Shown: positions 28,467-35,797 of the stretch, piece after piece
Layout: each line of letters opens with the position of its first letter
Numbering within the stretch: the stretch's first letter is position 1
Source of the DNA: Proteobacteria bacterium ST_bin14
GTDB lineage: Bacteria; Pseudomonadota; Alphaproteobacteria; Sphingomonadales; Sphingomonadaceae
DNA: 64,000 nt
Assembly (NCBI GenBank): GCA_002083655.1
Contig: MSXR01000016.1
Location: forward strand, 87,680 to 151,679
Direction of reading: 5' to 3'
Notes under the pieces: model-generated
What the model was told of the DNA's origin: nothing
The model's database searches: none
What the model saw: only the letters and a program-made list of their open reading frames with translations
Position numbers and translations under genes: made by a program

Positions 28467-28993
28467 GATGTCCATCCGGGGCTGAACTGGCGTTGTAGGG
28501 TACGGATCATCCGACGCCGGGCTGTGTCGTAGCCGGTGTCGTCGATGCCGAGGTGGTTGCGCGCGTCTTTGCGGCTGGTCTGCGCGAGGAGGTGCTCGAA
28601 TATGCCGAGCGCGGCGGCATCTTCCTGCAGCACATCGCGCATGCGTTCGGTCAGGTCGATAAACTCGTTCGCCGTGGCCGATCCGCGGTCGTCGGCCACG
28701 GCGTCGGTGTCGTCGGCGAGCGGCTCGCGCTGATCTTCGTGACGCCACTGGCTGGCGATGCTACGCATCACCTGCGAAAGAAAGGCGGGCAACGGCACCT
28801 CCGCTGGCCATGGCCGGTCGCCCGACAAGGCGCGCGCGAGCGCTTCGTGCAGCAGCTCCGCGGCATCGCGCCGCGGGCAACCGCTCACCCAGGTCTTGGC
28901 CAGAGCCGCGAGACGCAGCAGATCGGCTTGGCGTAACCGACTTAGCAGCCGGCTCACCTCCTCAATCGATAACGTTTCGACTCCGTGCGGCAT
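28463..28993 (-). CDS. sigma-70-like (ECF-type) protein heading the helicase/ATPase operon
   Basis: 176 residues. Residues 10-85 resemble sigma region 2 (ELLHEALARALSG..., PAFLSQVMRSIASQWRHEDQ) and the last 70 resemble region 4 (FEHLLAQTSRKDARNHLGI, then YDTARRRMIRTLQRQF as the recognition helix area). It is translationally coupled to the helicase gene by ATGA. Either it is a dedicated transcription factor switching the operon, or the fold is reused as a DNA-binding subunit of the complex. The ATG at 28993 has GGGAG upstream. A GTG at 29014 is an alternative. Sequence similarity to true ECF factors is modest. Confidence 0.7.
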   Translation of the reverse strand: MPHGVETLSIEEVSRLLSRLRQADLLRLAALAKTWVSGCPRRDAAELLHEALARALSGDRPWPAEVPLPAFLSQVMRSIASQWRHEDQREPLADDTDAVADDRGSATANEFIDLTERMRDVLQEDAAALGIFEHLLAQTSRKDARNHLGIDDTGYDTARRRMIRTLQRQFSPGWTS

Positions 28994-29428
28994 GTCCGAC
29001 AGGTCTCCCTTCACATCTGTTACGGAGATGAGAGGGAAAACGGGAAGCGACGAGGAAAAAAATTTGAACCGGGTCGCGGTGTCGGATCATAGCCATAACG
29101 CCGGGTCACCATGACTTCATCTTGCACAGGCGGCCGCTATCGCCTTCGTCGTGAAGCCGCACCACGACTTCGTCATCATCGAAAATCTCGTCGCCGTCGT
29201 CGCGGTGTGAGTTCGGAGTCAATAAGCGTGATGATCGATGGCAAGCCCAGAGCCGTTTAACCGCAGACCCTCGAGTTGATCAAGGGCGGTCGAGGCTTGC
29301 GATCCAAAAACGACCTAGTTTGAGCCGTTCGGATCAGCAGTGGCACGGCGTCTGTTTTTCGCGTGGTCGAGCTAAATACCGACAGACCGCTGCCGGCTCA
29401 CTTCGTCCATCCACGCGCCCCTGCCCGG
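28994..29428. other. gap upstream of the candidate defence operon
   Basis: About 435 bases. It must hold the promoter of the sigma-like operon. No clear ECF-type -35 was recognised. A short acidic minus-strand frame (29106-29222) starting with TTG is the only coding hint. An A-rich run lies at about 29057-29065. Confidence 0.35.
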
Positions 29429-30328
29429 TCAACTAACGCCGTCCCCCGCAGCACTGCGCGCCAACCAAAACCCCGGCACCAATTCAGCGTATCGTTTCTT
29501 CTGCTCGGCGGTTGCCCCAAGGGTCAGCACCATAAGCGAAAATGGCGTGTGCTGGCCCTGTCCTCGCGAGTCCAAAAACCGCACGCGCCCCCTCAGCAAG
29601 TAAATGTCTGCATCGGCGCTCAGCGTATCGTGAAACCAGCGCGAATCGGTTCGAACGGGGACGAGGCAAACAACGGTCTCGACCCTTCCGGCTCGCCACT
29701 GATCATGGGTACGCTGCAGCCATTTGAGAAGCTCAGAGAAGGGTGGGTTGACGAACACGAGCCTGCCCGACCAGGCGTCAGTCAGCCCGTCGCCGCCCTC
29801 GCTCAACAAAATTCGGCGGCGTGCGATGACCGGACTGAGCAGGTGGCCGCAGGGGTCGAGATCGATTTCACCAAAGGCCGCATAGATCGCAGCCATGAAG
29901 TCAGGCGGCGTGAAGCGGCTGTCGCGATCGTCCTTGTCGCCCTGTCCCCAATAGCTCCGCTCTTGCGCGCGTCGCCGCGCTTTGGGCGCAAGCACCGCCA
30001 TCAAACGAATTAGGCTTTTCACCGACCCTCCGCCTCGCTCCAGACTGGCGATGGTCGTCCTCGATAGCTTTGTCTTTTCCGTCATCTCATCGAGCGACAT
30101 CGACCGTTTGCGCCGGGTGGCGCGCAATTGTTCGGCCAGAGATCTGCCAGGAGCCAGGCCGGTAAGACGAAAGTCCAACGCCCCCATCACCATGATGAGG
30201 GTCCCGACCGAGCCGACGCCCTTCTCCAGCCGTTTGATGGCCTGAGCATCGAGACCGACCCGTTCGGCTAAGGTTCGTTGCGACCATCCCGCCAGCCGTC
30301 GAGCCTCGCGCAATTCTTTGAGCAGCAT
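29429..30328 (-). CDS. fusion of tandem XRE helix-turn-helix domains and phage-type DNA N6-adenine methyltransferase
   Basis: 299 residues from the ATG at 30328. Two XRE helix-turn-helix units (residues 5-50 and 64-112: WSQRTLAERVGLDAQAIKRL and MSLDEMTEKTKLSRTTIASL) precede a methyltransferase domain of the phage DNA N-6-adenine family (about 125-299). That domain has FTPPDF, DLDPCG (156-161), the catalytic NPPF (194-197) and FSLMVLTLG. Phage-type Dam domains are usually free-standing, so the direct fusion to a two-HTH module is unusual. It may methylate its own operator region or act as a self-regulated modification enzyme. The frame extends upstream to 30487 without good start signals. Confidence 0.82.
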   Translation of the reverse strand: MLLKELREARRLAGWSQRTLAERVGLDAQAIKRLEKGVGSVGTLIMVMGALDFRLTGLAPGRSLAEQLRATRRKRSMSLDEMTEKTKLSRTTIASLERGGGSVKSLIRLMAVLAPKARRRAQERSYWGQGDKDDRDSRFTPPDFMAAIYAAFGEIDLDPCGHLLSPVIARRRILLSEGGDGLTDAWSGRLVFVNPPFSELLKWLQRTHDQWRAGRVETVVCLVPVRTDSRWFHDTLSADADIYLLRGRVRFLDSRGQGQHTPFSLMVLTLGATAEQKKRYAELVPGFWLARSAAGDGVS

Positions 30329-30658
30329 TCGATACCATTTGGGTTCAAATTCTAATCGGATACAATCCAAGGTTGGGGGTCGGCAACACCCAGAATTCAC
30401 TCCAGCTTGTTCTTGATCCCCTAGGCTGGAGCTGGCGGGCACGGCTGCCCACGTCGCACTCGCATTTCGAACATGGCGGCATGTCATGTCGCCAATGGCA
30501 GAGGGGGAGGCGGCTGCTTCCGGGGCGATTCGGGGTGGATATCGGTCTGGCCGCTTTCGGGAGCAAGCAGGCCATATCGACCATTCGTTAAGCTATGTCG
30601 CCGCGACTGCTTGGCGATCAACCTGTCGGCTCATCCCCAAATCGGCCGCCCAAGCGCT
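30329..30658. other. gap at the probable right side of the defence island
   Basis: About 330 bases without a supported gene. Frames here are short and arginine- or cysteine-rich. The change from island genes to sulfur genes occurs in or near this stretch. No direct repeat of the tRNA end was recognised. Confidence 0.35.
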
Positions 30659-30859
30659 CTATATCGATCCTACAAGACCGCTCTGCGTTGCATTTTCGAT
30701 GAGGGTGGTCCGGCAAGCGCCTTGGGTCGTCTTGCGCCACGGGGCAAGGGTTCGTTCCGAAATGCCGACGATCCGACAGCTTTCGCCCACGCCCTTGCCG
30801 CTCGCGATCAGGCTTTCCACGGCGCGGCATCTCGCGTCCTTGTCGGGGATCGTTGTCAT
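30659..30859 (-). CDS. small helix-turn-helix protein coupled to the TauE exporter
   Basis: 66 residues. The core (SGKGVGESCRIVGISERTLAPWRK) is a helix-turn-helix similar to those of IS3-type OrfA proteins and small regulators. The ATG at 30859 overlaps the TauE stop codon as ATGA, so the pair is co-translated. It may be a small regulator or the domesticated N-terminal piece of a transposase. The C terminus (TLIENATQSGLVGSI) has no transposase domain. Confidence 0.6.
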   Translation of the reverse strand: MTTIPDKDARCRAVESLIASGKGVGESCRIVGISERTLAPWRKTTQGACRTTLIENATQSGLVGSI

Positions 30860-31644
30860 TTCGGCCCCACGAGTGCCGACGCGCTTTGCCAGAGCATATA
30901 GGCCGCAACCACGAAGATCAGCCCGGCGAACACCGTCGTCAGCATGCCCTTTCCCGACAAGCGCCCGGCAAGGGCCGTGCCGCCAAACCCGCCGACGACA
31001 CCGCCGGCAATGAACACGCCCGCGAGCGGCCAGTCGATCAGTCCCGACCAGGCATAGTTGGCGGCCGTCGTCAGCCCGAAGGCGGTTACCGCAATCAGGC
31101 TGGTGCCGACAGCGTTCATGATCGGCATCCCAGTCGACGCCACCAGTCCGGGCACGATCAGAAAGCCGCCACCGATACCAAAAAAGCCTGAGAAGATGCC
31201 GGTGCCAAGCCCGTAGCCGAGCACCTTGGGCGCATTTTCGCGGGTGCATTCGGCACCCTCGATACCTTTATTCTTACGCCCGTGCAGCATCACGATGCCG
31301 ACCACGATCATCACGATCGCGAACAGGAACAGCAGCTTGTGCCCGTCAAACGCCTTGCCCGCTGTCGATCCCGCCAGCGCGCCGAGAATGCCCGCGCTGG
31401 CATACATCAACCCACAGCGCCATTTGACGGTCCCGGCGCGAGCGTGGCTGGCAAGCCCGGTCGCGGCATTGACGGCAACGGCAAGCGCGCTGGTGCCGAT
31501 CGCGACATGCGGACTGGTGACGCCGACCAGATAGACCATCAGCGGCACCGCAAGGATCGAGCCGCCACCGCCAACGAGCCCGAGCGTGAAGCCTACCAGC
31601 ACGCCCGACAGGGCGCCGAGGACGTATTGAGTGGTGTCGAGCAC
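30856..31644 (-). CDS. sulfite exporter TauE/SafE family membrane protein
   Basis: 262 residues with about eight hydrophobic segments. The family glycine motif GFTLGLVGGGGSILAVPLMVY is in the first helix pair, and its repeat GFFGIGGGFLIVPGL appears in the second half. TauE/SafE proteins export sulfite, sulfoacetate or thiosulfate-like anions. In bigR-type sulfide operons such a protein is thought to remove sulfite formed by the persulfide dioxygenase. The gene starts with GTG at 31644, five bases after the MBL stop, so the two form one operon, which fits this role. Confidence 0.9.
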   Translation of the reverse strand: MLDTTQYVLGALSGVLVGFTLGLVGGGGSILAVPLMVYLVGVTSPHVAIGTSALAVAVNAATGLASHARAGTVKWRCGLMYASAGILGALAGSTAGKAFDGHKLLFLFAIVMIVVGIVMLHGRKNKGIEGAECTRENAPKVLGYGLGTGIFSGFFGIGGGFLIVPGLVASTGMPIMNAVGTSLIAVTAFGLTTAANYAWSGLIDWPLAGVFIAGGVVGGFGGTALAGRLSGKGMLTTVFAGLIFVVAAYMLWQSASALVGPK

Positions 31645-31649
31645 CGCCG

Positions 31650-32588
31650 TCAGACCGTATTGAGCGGTATCTTGAGGTAGCGTGTGCCGTTCGCCTCGGG
31701 GTCGGGCAGATGCCCCGCGCGCATGTTGACCTGGATCGACGGCAGGATCAGGCGCGGCATGTCGAGCGTCGCATCGCGCGCCGTGCGCATGGCAACGAAG
31801 CCGTCCTCTTCGATGCCGTCATGCACGTGAACATTGCTGTCGCGCTGGGCCCCGATCGTCGTTTCCCAGGCGAATGCGTTGCGATCGGGTGCTTTGTAGT
31901 CATGGCAAAGGAAGAGCCTCGCCGCGCGGGGAAGCGAGAGCAGGCGCCGGATCGAGCGGAAGAGCTGCCGCGCATCCCCGCCAGGGAAGTCTGCCCGCGC
32001 AGTGCCGAAATCGGGCATGAATATCGTGTCCCCGGGGAACACCGCGTCGCCGATCACATAGGCAAGATCGGCGGGCGTGTGGCCTGGCACGTGGAGGACA
32101 ACTGCGGCCATACTGCCGATGGTGAAGCTGTCGCCGTCGTCGAACAGATGGTCGAACTGCGATCCATTACGCTGGAAATCGCTGTCTTCGTTGAACAAGG
32201 TGCCGAAGGTCTGCTGAACTGCGGTAATAGCACGCCCGATCGCAATCATCCCGCCCAATTGCTGCTGGAGATAGGGCGCCGCCGAGAGATGATCGGCATG
32301 CGCGTGCGTCTCGAGCAGCCATTCCACACTGAGCCCTTCGGCTCGAACATAGGCGATGATCGCGTCGGCGCTCTGGTACCCCGTGCGGGCCGAGGCCGGG
32401 TCGAAATCGAGCACCGAATCGATGATCGCCGCTGTTCGTGTCATCGGATCATGGACGACGTGGCTGGCGGTGAAGGTGACTTCGTCGAAAAAGCTATGCA
32501 CGACGGGGCGTGGAGAATCGCCGATCAAACTGGCGGTGATCTGCGCAGTGGCACTGGCGACGACGAGATCGTTTGGCGCAGTGGCCAT
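31650..32588 (-). CDS. MBL-fold hydrolase, persulfide dioxygenase-like (Blh/ETHE1-like)
   Basis: 312 residues. The metallo-beta-lactamase signature THAHADHLS (H95, H97, D99, H100) is present, with VPGHTPADLAYVIG, the FPGDTIFMPDFG stretch and FLCHDYKAPDRN carrying further metal ligands. The last resembles the persulfide dioxygenase (ETHE1/Blh) pattern, where a mononuclear iron oxidises glutathione persulfide to sulfite. The ATG at 32588 has GGGA seven bases upstream. An earlier GTG at 32609 is in frame but lies in the operator region. It is divergent from a peroxiredoxin gene and shares its control region. Confidence 0.88.
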   Translation of the reverse strand: MATAPNDLVVASATAQITASLIGDSPRPVVHSFFDEVTFTASHVVHDPMTRTAAIIDSVLDFDPASARTGYQSADAIIAYVRAEGLSVEWLLETHAHADHLSAAPYLQQQLGGMIAIGRAITAVQQTFGTLFNEDSDFQRNGSQFDHLFDDGDSFTIGSMAAVVLHVPGHTPADLAYVIGDAVFPGDTIFMPDFGTARADFPGGDARQLFRSIRRLLSLPRAARLFLCHDYKAPDRNAFAWETTIGAQRDSNVHVHDGIEEDGFVAMRTARDATLDMPRLILPSIQVNMRAGHLPDPEANGTRYLKIPLNTV

Positions 32589-32606
32589 GACATGTTCCCA
32601 TGATTT

Positions 32607-32641
32607 CACGATTACGTGTATGATATAATCATGTAATCGTG
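32607..32641. promoter_or_regulatory. operator-like site with nested inverted repeats
   Basis: CACGATTAC (32607-32615) and GTAATCGTG (32633-32641) are perfect inverted repeats around ATGAT-ATA-ATCAT (32620-32632). The site sits between the divergent MBL and peroxiredoxin genes. Its 10-base words recur at 40748-40757 and 48754-48763. An ArsR-type repressor is the likely reader. Confidence 0.6.
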
Positions 32642-32693
32642 TTGCGTCAATTGTTCAGCCGTGTCATATTTCGCCTTTGACGGATGGAAGGCC

Positions 32694-33350
32694 ATGGAAT
32701 TGAACGATCAGACTGGGCTACGGACGCCGTGTGGGCCGGCAAGGCTCGGCGACACGCTACCTAATTTCACGGCGCGCACCACGCAGGGTGTCAAGTCGCT
32801 TACTGACTTTCGTGGAAAGTGGCTGATCCTCTTTTCACACCCGGCTGATTTCACGCCGGTCTGCACAAGCGAGTTCGTTGCCATCATGCGCGCCTCTGAT
32901 CGTTTTGCGGCGTTGGATTGTCAGCTGATGGCGCTATCGGTCGACAGCCTTTTCTCACACTTCGCCTGGATTAAGGCGATCCACGAGAAGTTCGGTGTGA
33001 AGGTAAGCTTTCCGATCATCGAGGATCCGACGCTGGAGGTCGCGCGCGCCTATGGCATGGTTGGTGACGACGCGCTGGATGCGTCATCGGTGCGCACGAC
33101 CTATTTCGTCGATCCTGAAGGCCGGCTGCGGGCGTCGACCTGCTATCCCTCGACTGTCGGTCGCTCGGTGGAAGAGATGCTGCGGCTGCTGGCTGCCCTC
33201 CAGCGCACTGATGGCCAATCGGCGTTGGTGCCGGCCGAATGGATGCCGGGCGATGACTTGCTCGCGGTGCCCAGTCAGGCGCTAGCCGATGTCTTCGCCG
33301 CACAGACGGCGACCGACTGGTTCTATGCGCCCGTGAAGGACGAAGGCTGA
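32694..33350 (+). CDS. peroxiredoxin (one-cysteine, Prx6-like)
   Basis: 218 residues. The peroxidatic site LFSHPADFTPVCTSEF has Cys57, and the long C-terminal domain with WFYAPV is typical of the Prx6 class. It reduces hydrogen peroxide, alkyl peroxides or peroxynitrite. The start at 32694 follows a purine-rich GGATGGAAGG. A GTG at 32661 is in frame but would place 11 odd residues at the N terminus. It is a close relative of the second peroxiredoxin at 48014-48670. The ArsR gene follows two bases after its stop, so both form one transcript. Confidence 0.92.
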   Translation: MELNDQTGLRTPCGPARLGDTLPNFTARTTQGVKSLTDFRGKWLILFSHPADFTPVCTSEFVAIMRASDRFAALDCQLMALSVDSLFSHFAWIKAIHEKFGVKVSFPIIEDPTLEVARAYGMVGDDALDASSVRTTYFVDPEGRLRASTCYPSTVGRSVEEMLRLLAALQRTDGQSALVPAEWMPGDDLLAVPSQALADVFAAQTATDWFYAPVKDEG

Positions 33351-33352
33351 TC

Positions 33353-33724
33353 ATGCCCACCAATCTGAGTGCCCTCGATATCGAAGCGCATGCCGATCTG
33401 CTCCGCGCTATCGCCCATGCTGTGAGGCTCGACCTGCTGCGTACGCTGATCGGTGGCGAGCGCAGCGTGAGCGACCTGGAAGCGGCGACCGGCATCGTCC
33501 AGCCCGGCCTGTCACAACAGCTTGGCATCTTGCGCAAGGCCGATCTCGTCCTCACCCGGCGCGAAGCCAAACAGGTGTTCTACCGCATCAATCACGCGCG
33601 CTTCGCCGAACTCAGCACCTTGCTCGATGCGTTTGCTGATACCGTCGCCATGCCACGCCATGCGGCACTCGCTGATCGAATGGCGATCGGCGGCGGCGCC
33701 GCGATGTTCGCGCGGGTCGAGTAG
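33353..33724 (+). CDS. ArsR/SmtB-family regulator, BigR-like but without cysteine
   Basis: 123 residues with a winged helix: LLRAIAHAVRLDLLRTLIGGE, recognition helix GIVQPGLSQQLGILRKADLV, wing TRREAKQVFYRI. In this context it is expected to be a BigR/SqrR-type sensor of persulfide. Those proteins sense through a cysteine pair, yet this protein contains no cysteine at all. It may have another ligand, may depend on the second ArsR protein (35794-36117), or may be a constitutive repressor. It probably binds the site at 32607-32641. Confidence 0.87.
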   Translation: MPTNLSALDIEAHADLLRAIAHAVRLDLLRTLIGGERSVSDLEAATGIVQPGLSQQLGILRKADLVLTRREAKQVFYRINHARFAELSTLLDAFADTVAMPRHAALADRMAIGGGAAMFARVE

Positions 33725-33728
33725 AAAG

Positions 33729-34721
33729 TTAGCGGACGGTCGCGATGCCATCGCCCAACAGGTCGCCATCGATCCGCTGCCCGTAATAATCGCCTTTGGC
33801 ATGGAATCGCTTCCTTGCCTCTTCAATGCTGCCGGTCTGGCGCGGGTCACGCGGTCGTTCGCGGCTGCTGATATAGGCGGCGACGTCCCACGCTTGCTGG
33901 TCGGTCAAGCTATATCCCTGGCCCAGTGGCATATTCGCCTTGATGAAGGCGGCGGCATTGGCGACCTTTCCCACCCCAGCGCCCCAGTTGAATGACATCG
34001 GCCCCCAAAGCGGCGGAAAGGCATAGCTGCCCGACGCATCCCTCTGCCCCTGTCCATCTACGCCGTGGCAAACCGCGCAGCTCTGGGTGAACACCTTGGC
34101 CCCGCGGGCGGGATCCTGACCGAGTGTCGTCGGGTTGAGGTCGATGAAGCCCCTACCGGGCAGGTCCACCCCGGTCGGCGCGCCCTTCGCCAGCCAGAAG
34201 AAGTACATCTGGAGATCACGGTAGATCGGGTCCCCCGGTGGCGGCGCCTTGCCACTGGGAGAGGCCGGGGCGTTCATCGAATAAGTGAAACAGTCGCGGA
34301 TGCGATCTTCCATGGTGTTGATCTGATCGTTCTTCGCGCGATAGGCAGGATAGGCACCCCACGCCGCCCACATTGGCGAGGCATTCGGCTGACGGCCAGC
34401 ATCGAGATGGCAATTGCTGCACGACAGACCGTTGCCGACATGATTTCCGGCATTCGCGCGGGTGTGGAGAAATAGCTGCTGGCCGCGGCGGATCGCGGCG
34501 CCTGACGGGCCGTCCGGTATCGCCGAATCGGGTGGTGGCGTGAACGATATTGGCAGTGCTGGGGTCAATGCCACCCGTGCGGTCGGGGCGCTGGCGCCGC
34601 CGCGCAAGCCGATCATGTACATGACCGCCCCGACAATGATGATCGCGAACAGCGTCACCGCCCAGACAAGGAAAGGTCGCCCCGATGGCCGCTGGGGCGC
34701 GGCACTCCATCCTTCGTGCAT
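33729..34721 (-). CDS. dihaem c-type cytochrome, TsdA-like (thiosulfate dehydrogenase family)
   Basis: 330 residues. A membrane anchor (about 17-38) precedes two cytochrome c domains with CSNCH (101-105) and CAVCH (215-219). Between them, MEDRIRDCFTYSMN holds Cys144, which aligns with the unusual cysteine haem ligand of TsdA enzymes that join two thiosulfates to tetrathionate or run the reverse reaction. The sequence SCSNCHLDAGR...WGAYPAYR also fits TsdA. The ATG at 34721 has AGGGA upstream. It lies 50 bases downstream of the DsrE gene on the same strand. An alternative is a general electron-transfer dihaem cytochrome. Confidence 0.83.
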   Translation of the reverse strand: MHEGWSAAPQRPSGRPFLVWAVTLFAIIIVGAVMYMIGLRGGASAPTARVALTPALPISFTPPPDSAIPDGPSGAAIRRGQQLFLHTRANAGNHVGNGLSCSNCHLDAGRQPNASPMWAAWGAYPAYRAKNDQINTMEDRIRDCFTYSMNAPASPSGKAPPPGDPIYRDLQMYFFWLAKGAPTGVDLPGRGFIDLNPTTLGQDPARGAKVFTQSCAVCHGVDGQGQRDASGSYAFPPLWGPMSFNWGAGVGKVANAAAFIKANMPLGQGYSLTDQQAWDVAAYISSRERPRDPRQTGSIEEARKRFHAKGDYYGQRIDGDLLGDGIATVR

Positions 34722-34771
34722 CGATCGTCCCTGGTCAGTCCGTCCACCCGATCCGAGCGGCCTCTCACGCC

Positions 34772-35314
34772 TCATTCGGGCAGCAGGGCCCAGCCACGCA
34801 GTTGCAGGTTCGCCATGGTCGTCATGGCCGAGACGTCAACCCGGACGCCGCTTGCGACGTCCTTTACTTCATAATTGTGCGCATGCAGGGCCTGCCCACA
34901 AACCGCGACGACGACACCCGCCGCCCGCAACTTGGCGATCAGCGCGATGTTGGGGTTGTTCGGCGCCTTGGTCTGGGCAGCATATACGGCGTCGTTGGTG
35001 ATGATCTGGGTGGCGGGTCCATAGAGGATCGCGACGATATCGCCCGGTTTCACATGGACGCCGTCGGCGGCGAGCAGGTTGAGGAAGCGCGCAACGCGTT
35101 CGAGCGACGCGTTGGGCTTGGCTGGATCGGCGCTTGCCTTCGTGACGGGAAACACGACGCGGTAGCGCAGCGCCGGATCAGGCCGCTCCATCGCCCCCTC
35201 GGTCGGGAAGCTCGCGCCAAAGGATTCGATCGCCAGCGCTCGGTGCTGCTGCGCAAAGCCTGGGCCTGCCGCAGCGATGGTCACCAGTGCGGCGACAGCG
35301 AACCATAGTTTCAT
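34772..35314 (-). CDS. periplasmic DsrE-family protein
   Basis: 180 residues. A signal peptide ends at AAAGPGFAQQ (about residue 22). The DsrE-like core includes VVAVCGQALHAHNY, where the conserved cysteine of sulfur-carrier DsrE proteins sits. Proteins of this family move persulfide sulfur between partners. Export to the periplasm places it beside the TsdA-like cytochrome. The gene is about 45 bases downstream of the thioredoxin gene in the same direction. Confidence 0.85.
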   Translation of the reverse strand: MKLWFAVAALVTIAAAGPGFAQQHRALAIESFGASFPTEGAMERPDPALRYRVVFPVTKASADPAKPNASLERVARFLNLLAADGVHVKPGDIVAILYGPATQIITNDAVYAAQTKAPNNPNIALIAKLRAAGVVVAVCGQALHAHNYEVKDVASGVRVDVSAMTTMANLQLRGWALLPE

Positions 35315-35359
35315 CGAGTCCTCCCTGAATTCAATGCCAACGAACCAAATCGCGTGACT

Positions 35360-35797
35360 CTAGCTCGCACCCACGCTCGCAACCCAACGCATAATCCCCG
35401 CCTTGTCCATCGCGCCAGCCTGCCGGGCGACCTCGGCGCCATCCTTGAACAGGATTAAGGTCGGGATCGAGCGGATCGCATAGCGCCCGGCCAAAAGATG
35501 TTCGGCCTCGGTATCCACTTTGAGCAGCCGAACCTTGGGGTCTAGCTCGGCTGCCGCAGCCGAAAATGCCGGCGCCATCATGCGGCACGGGCCGCACCAG
35601 CTCGCCCAGAAATCAACGAGCACCGGGCCGGTGCTCCGGCTAATCATCTTGTCGAACAGCGCCAGATCGGCGTCGATCGGTGCGCCTGCGGCCAGTGGGC
35701 GCAGGCAGGTGCCGCAGTTCGGGTTGTCGCCCAACCGCGCCTCGGGCACGCGGTTGAGCGCCTGGCAGTGCGGGCAGACAAGGATTGCGCTGCTCAT
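35360..35797 (-). CDS. trxC: thioredoxin TrxC (thioredoxin 2)
   Basis: 145 residues. An N-terminal zinc finger (C8, C11, C28, C31) precedes a thioredoxin domain with WCGPC at 67-71 and the cis-Pro loop SIPTLILF. This two-part layout defines TrxC. It reduces disulfides and protein persulfides in the cytoplasm, which suits a sulfide-detoxification operon. The ATG overlaps the stop of the ArsR gene as ATGA. Confidence 0.93.
   Translation of the reverse strand: MSSAILVCPHCQALNRVPEARLGDNPNCGTCLRPLAAGAPIDADLALFDKMISRSTGPVLVDFWASWCGPCRMMAPAFSAAAAELDPKVRLLKVDTEAEHLLAGRYAIRSIPTLILFKDGAEVARQAGAMDKAGIMRWVASVGAS

Noticed and set aside
22171..28748. DISARM system
   Set aside because: The helicase resembles DrmD, but no DrmA, DrmB (DUF1998) or DrmC (phospholipase D) gene is present and the partner is a GHKL ATPase.
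28467..28748. 94-residue N-terminal extension of the helicase
   Set aside because: Arginine- and histidine-rich sequence in the frame opposite to coding pattern of the sigma-like gene; ATGA coupling at 28466 gives a better start.
29106..29222. Acidic 38-codon minus-strand frame starting with TTG
   Set aside because: Coding-like amino-acid pattern, but no ribosome site, and too short to be supported.
5326..30650. A second copy of the tRNA-Val 3' end as attachment site
   Set aside because: None found by eye within the window; absence does not exclude one beyond it.
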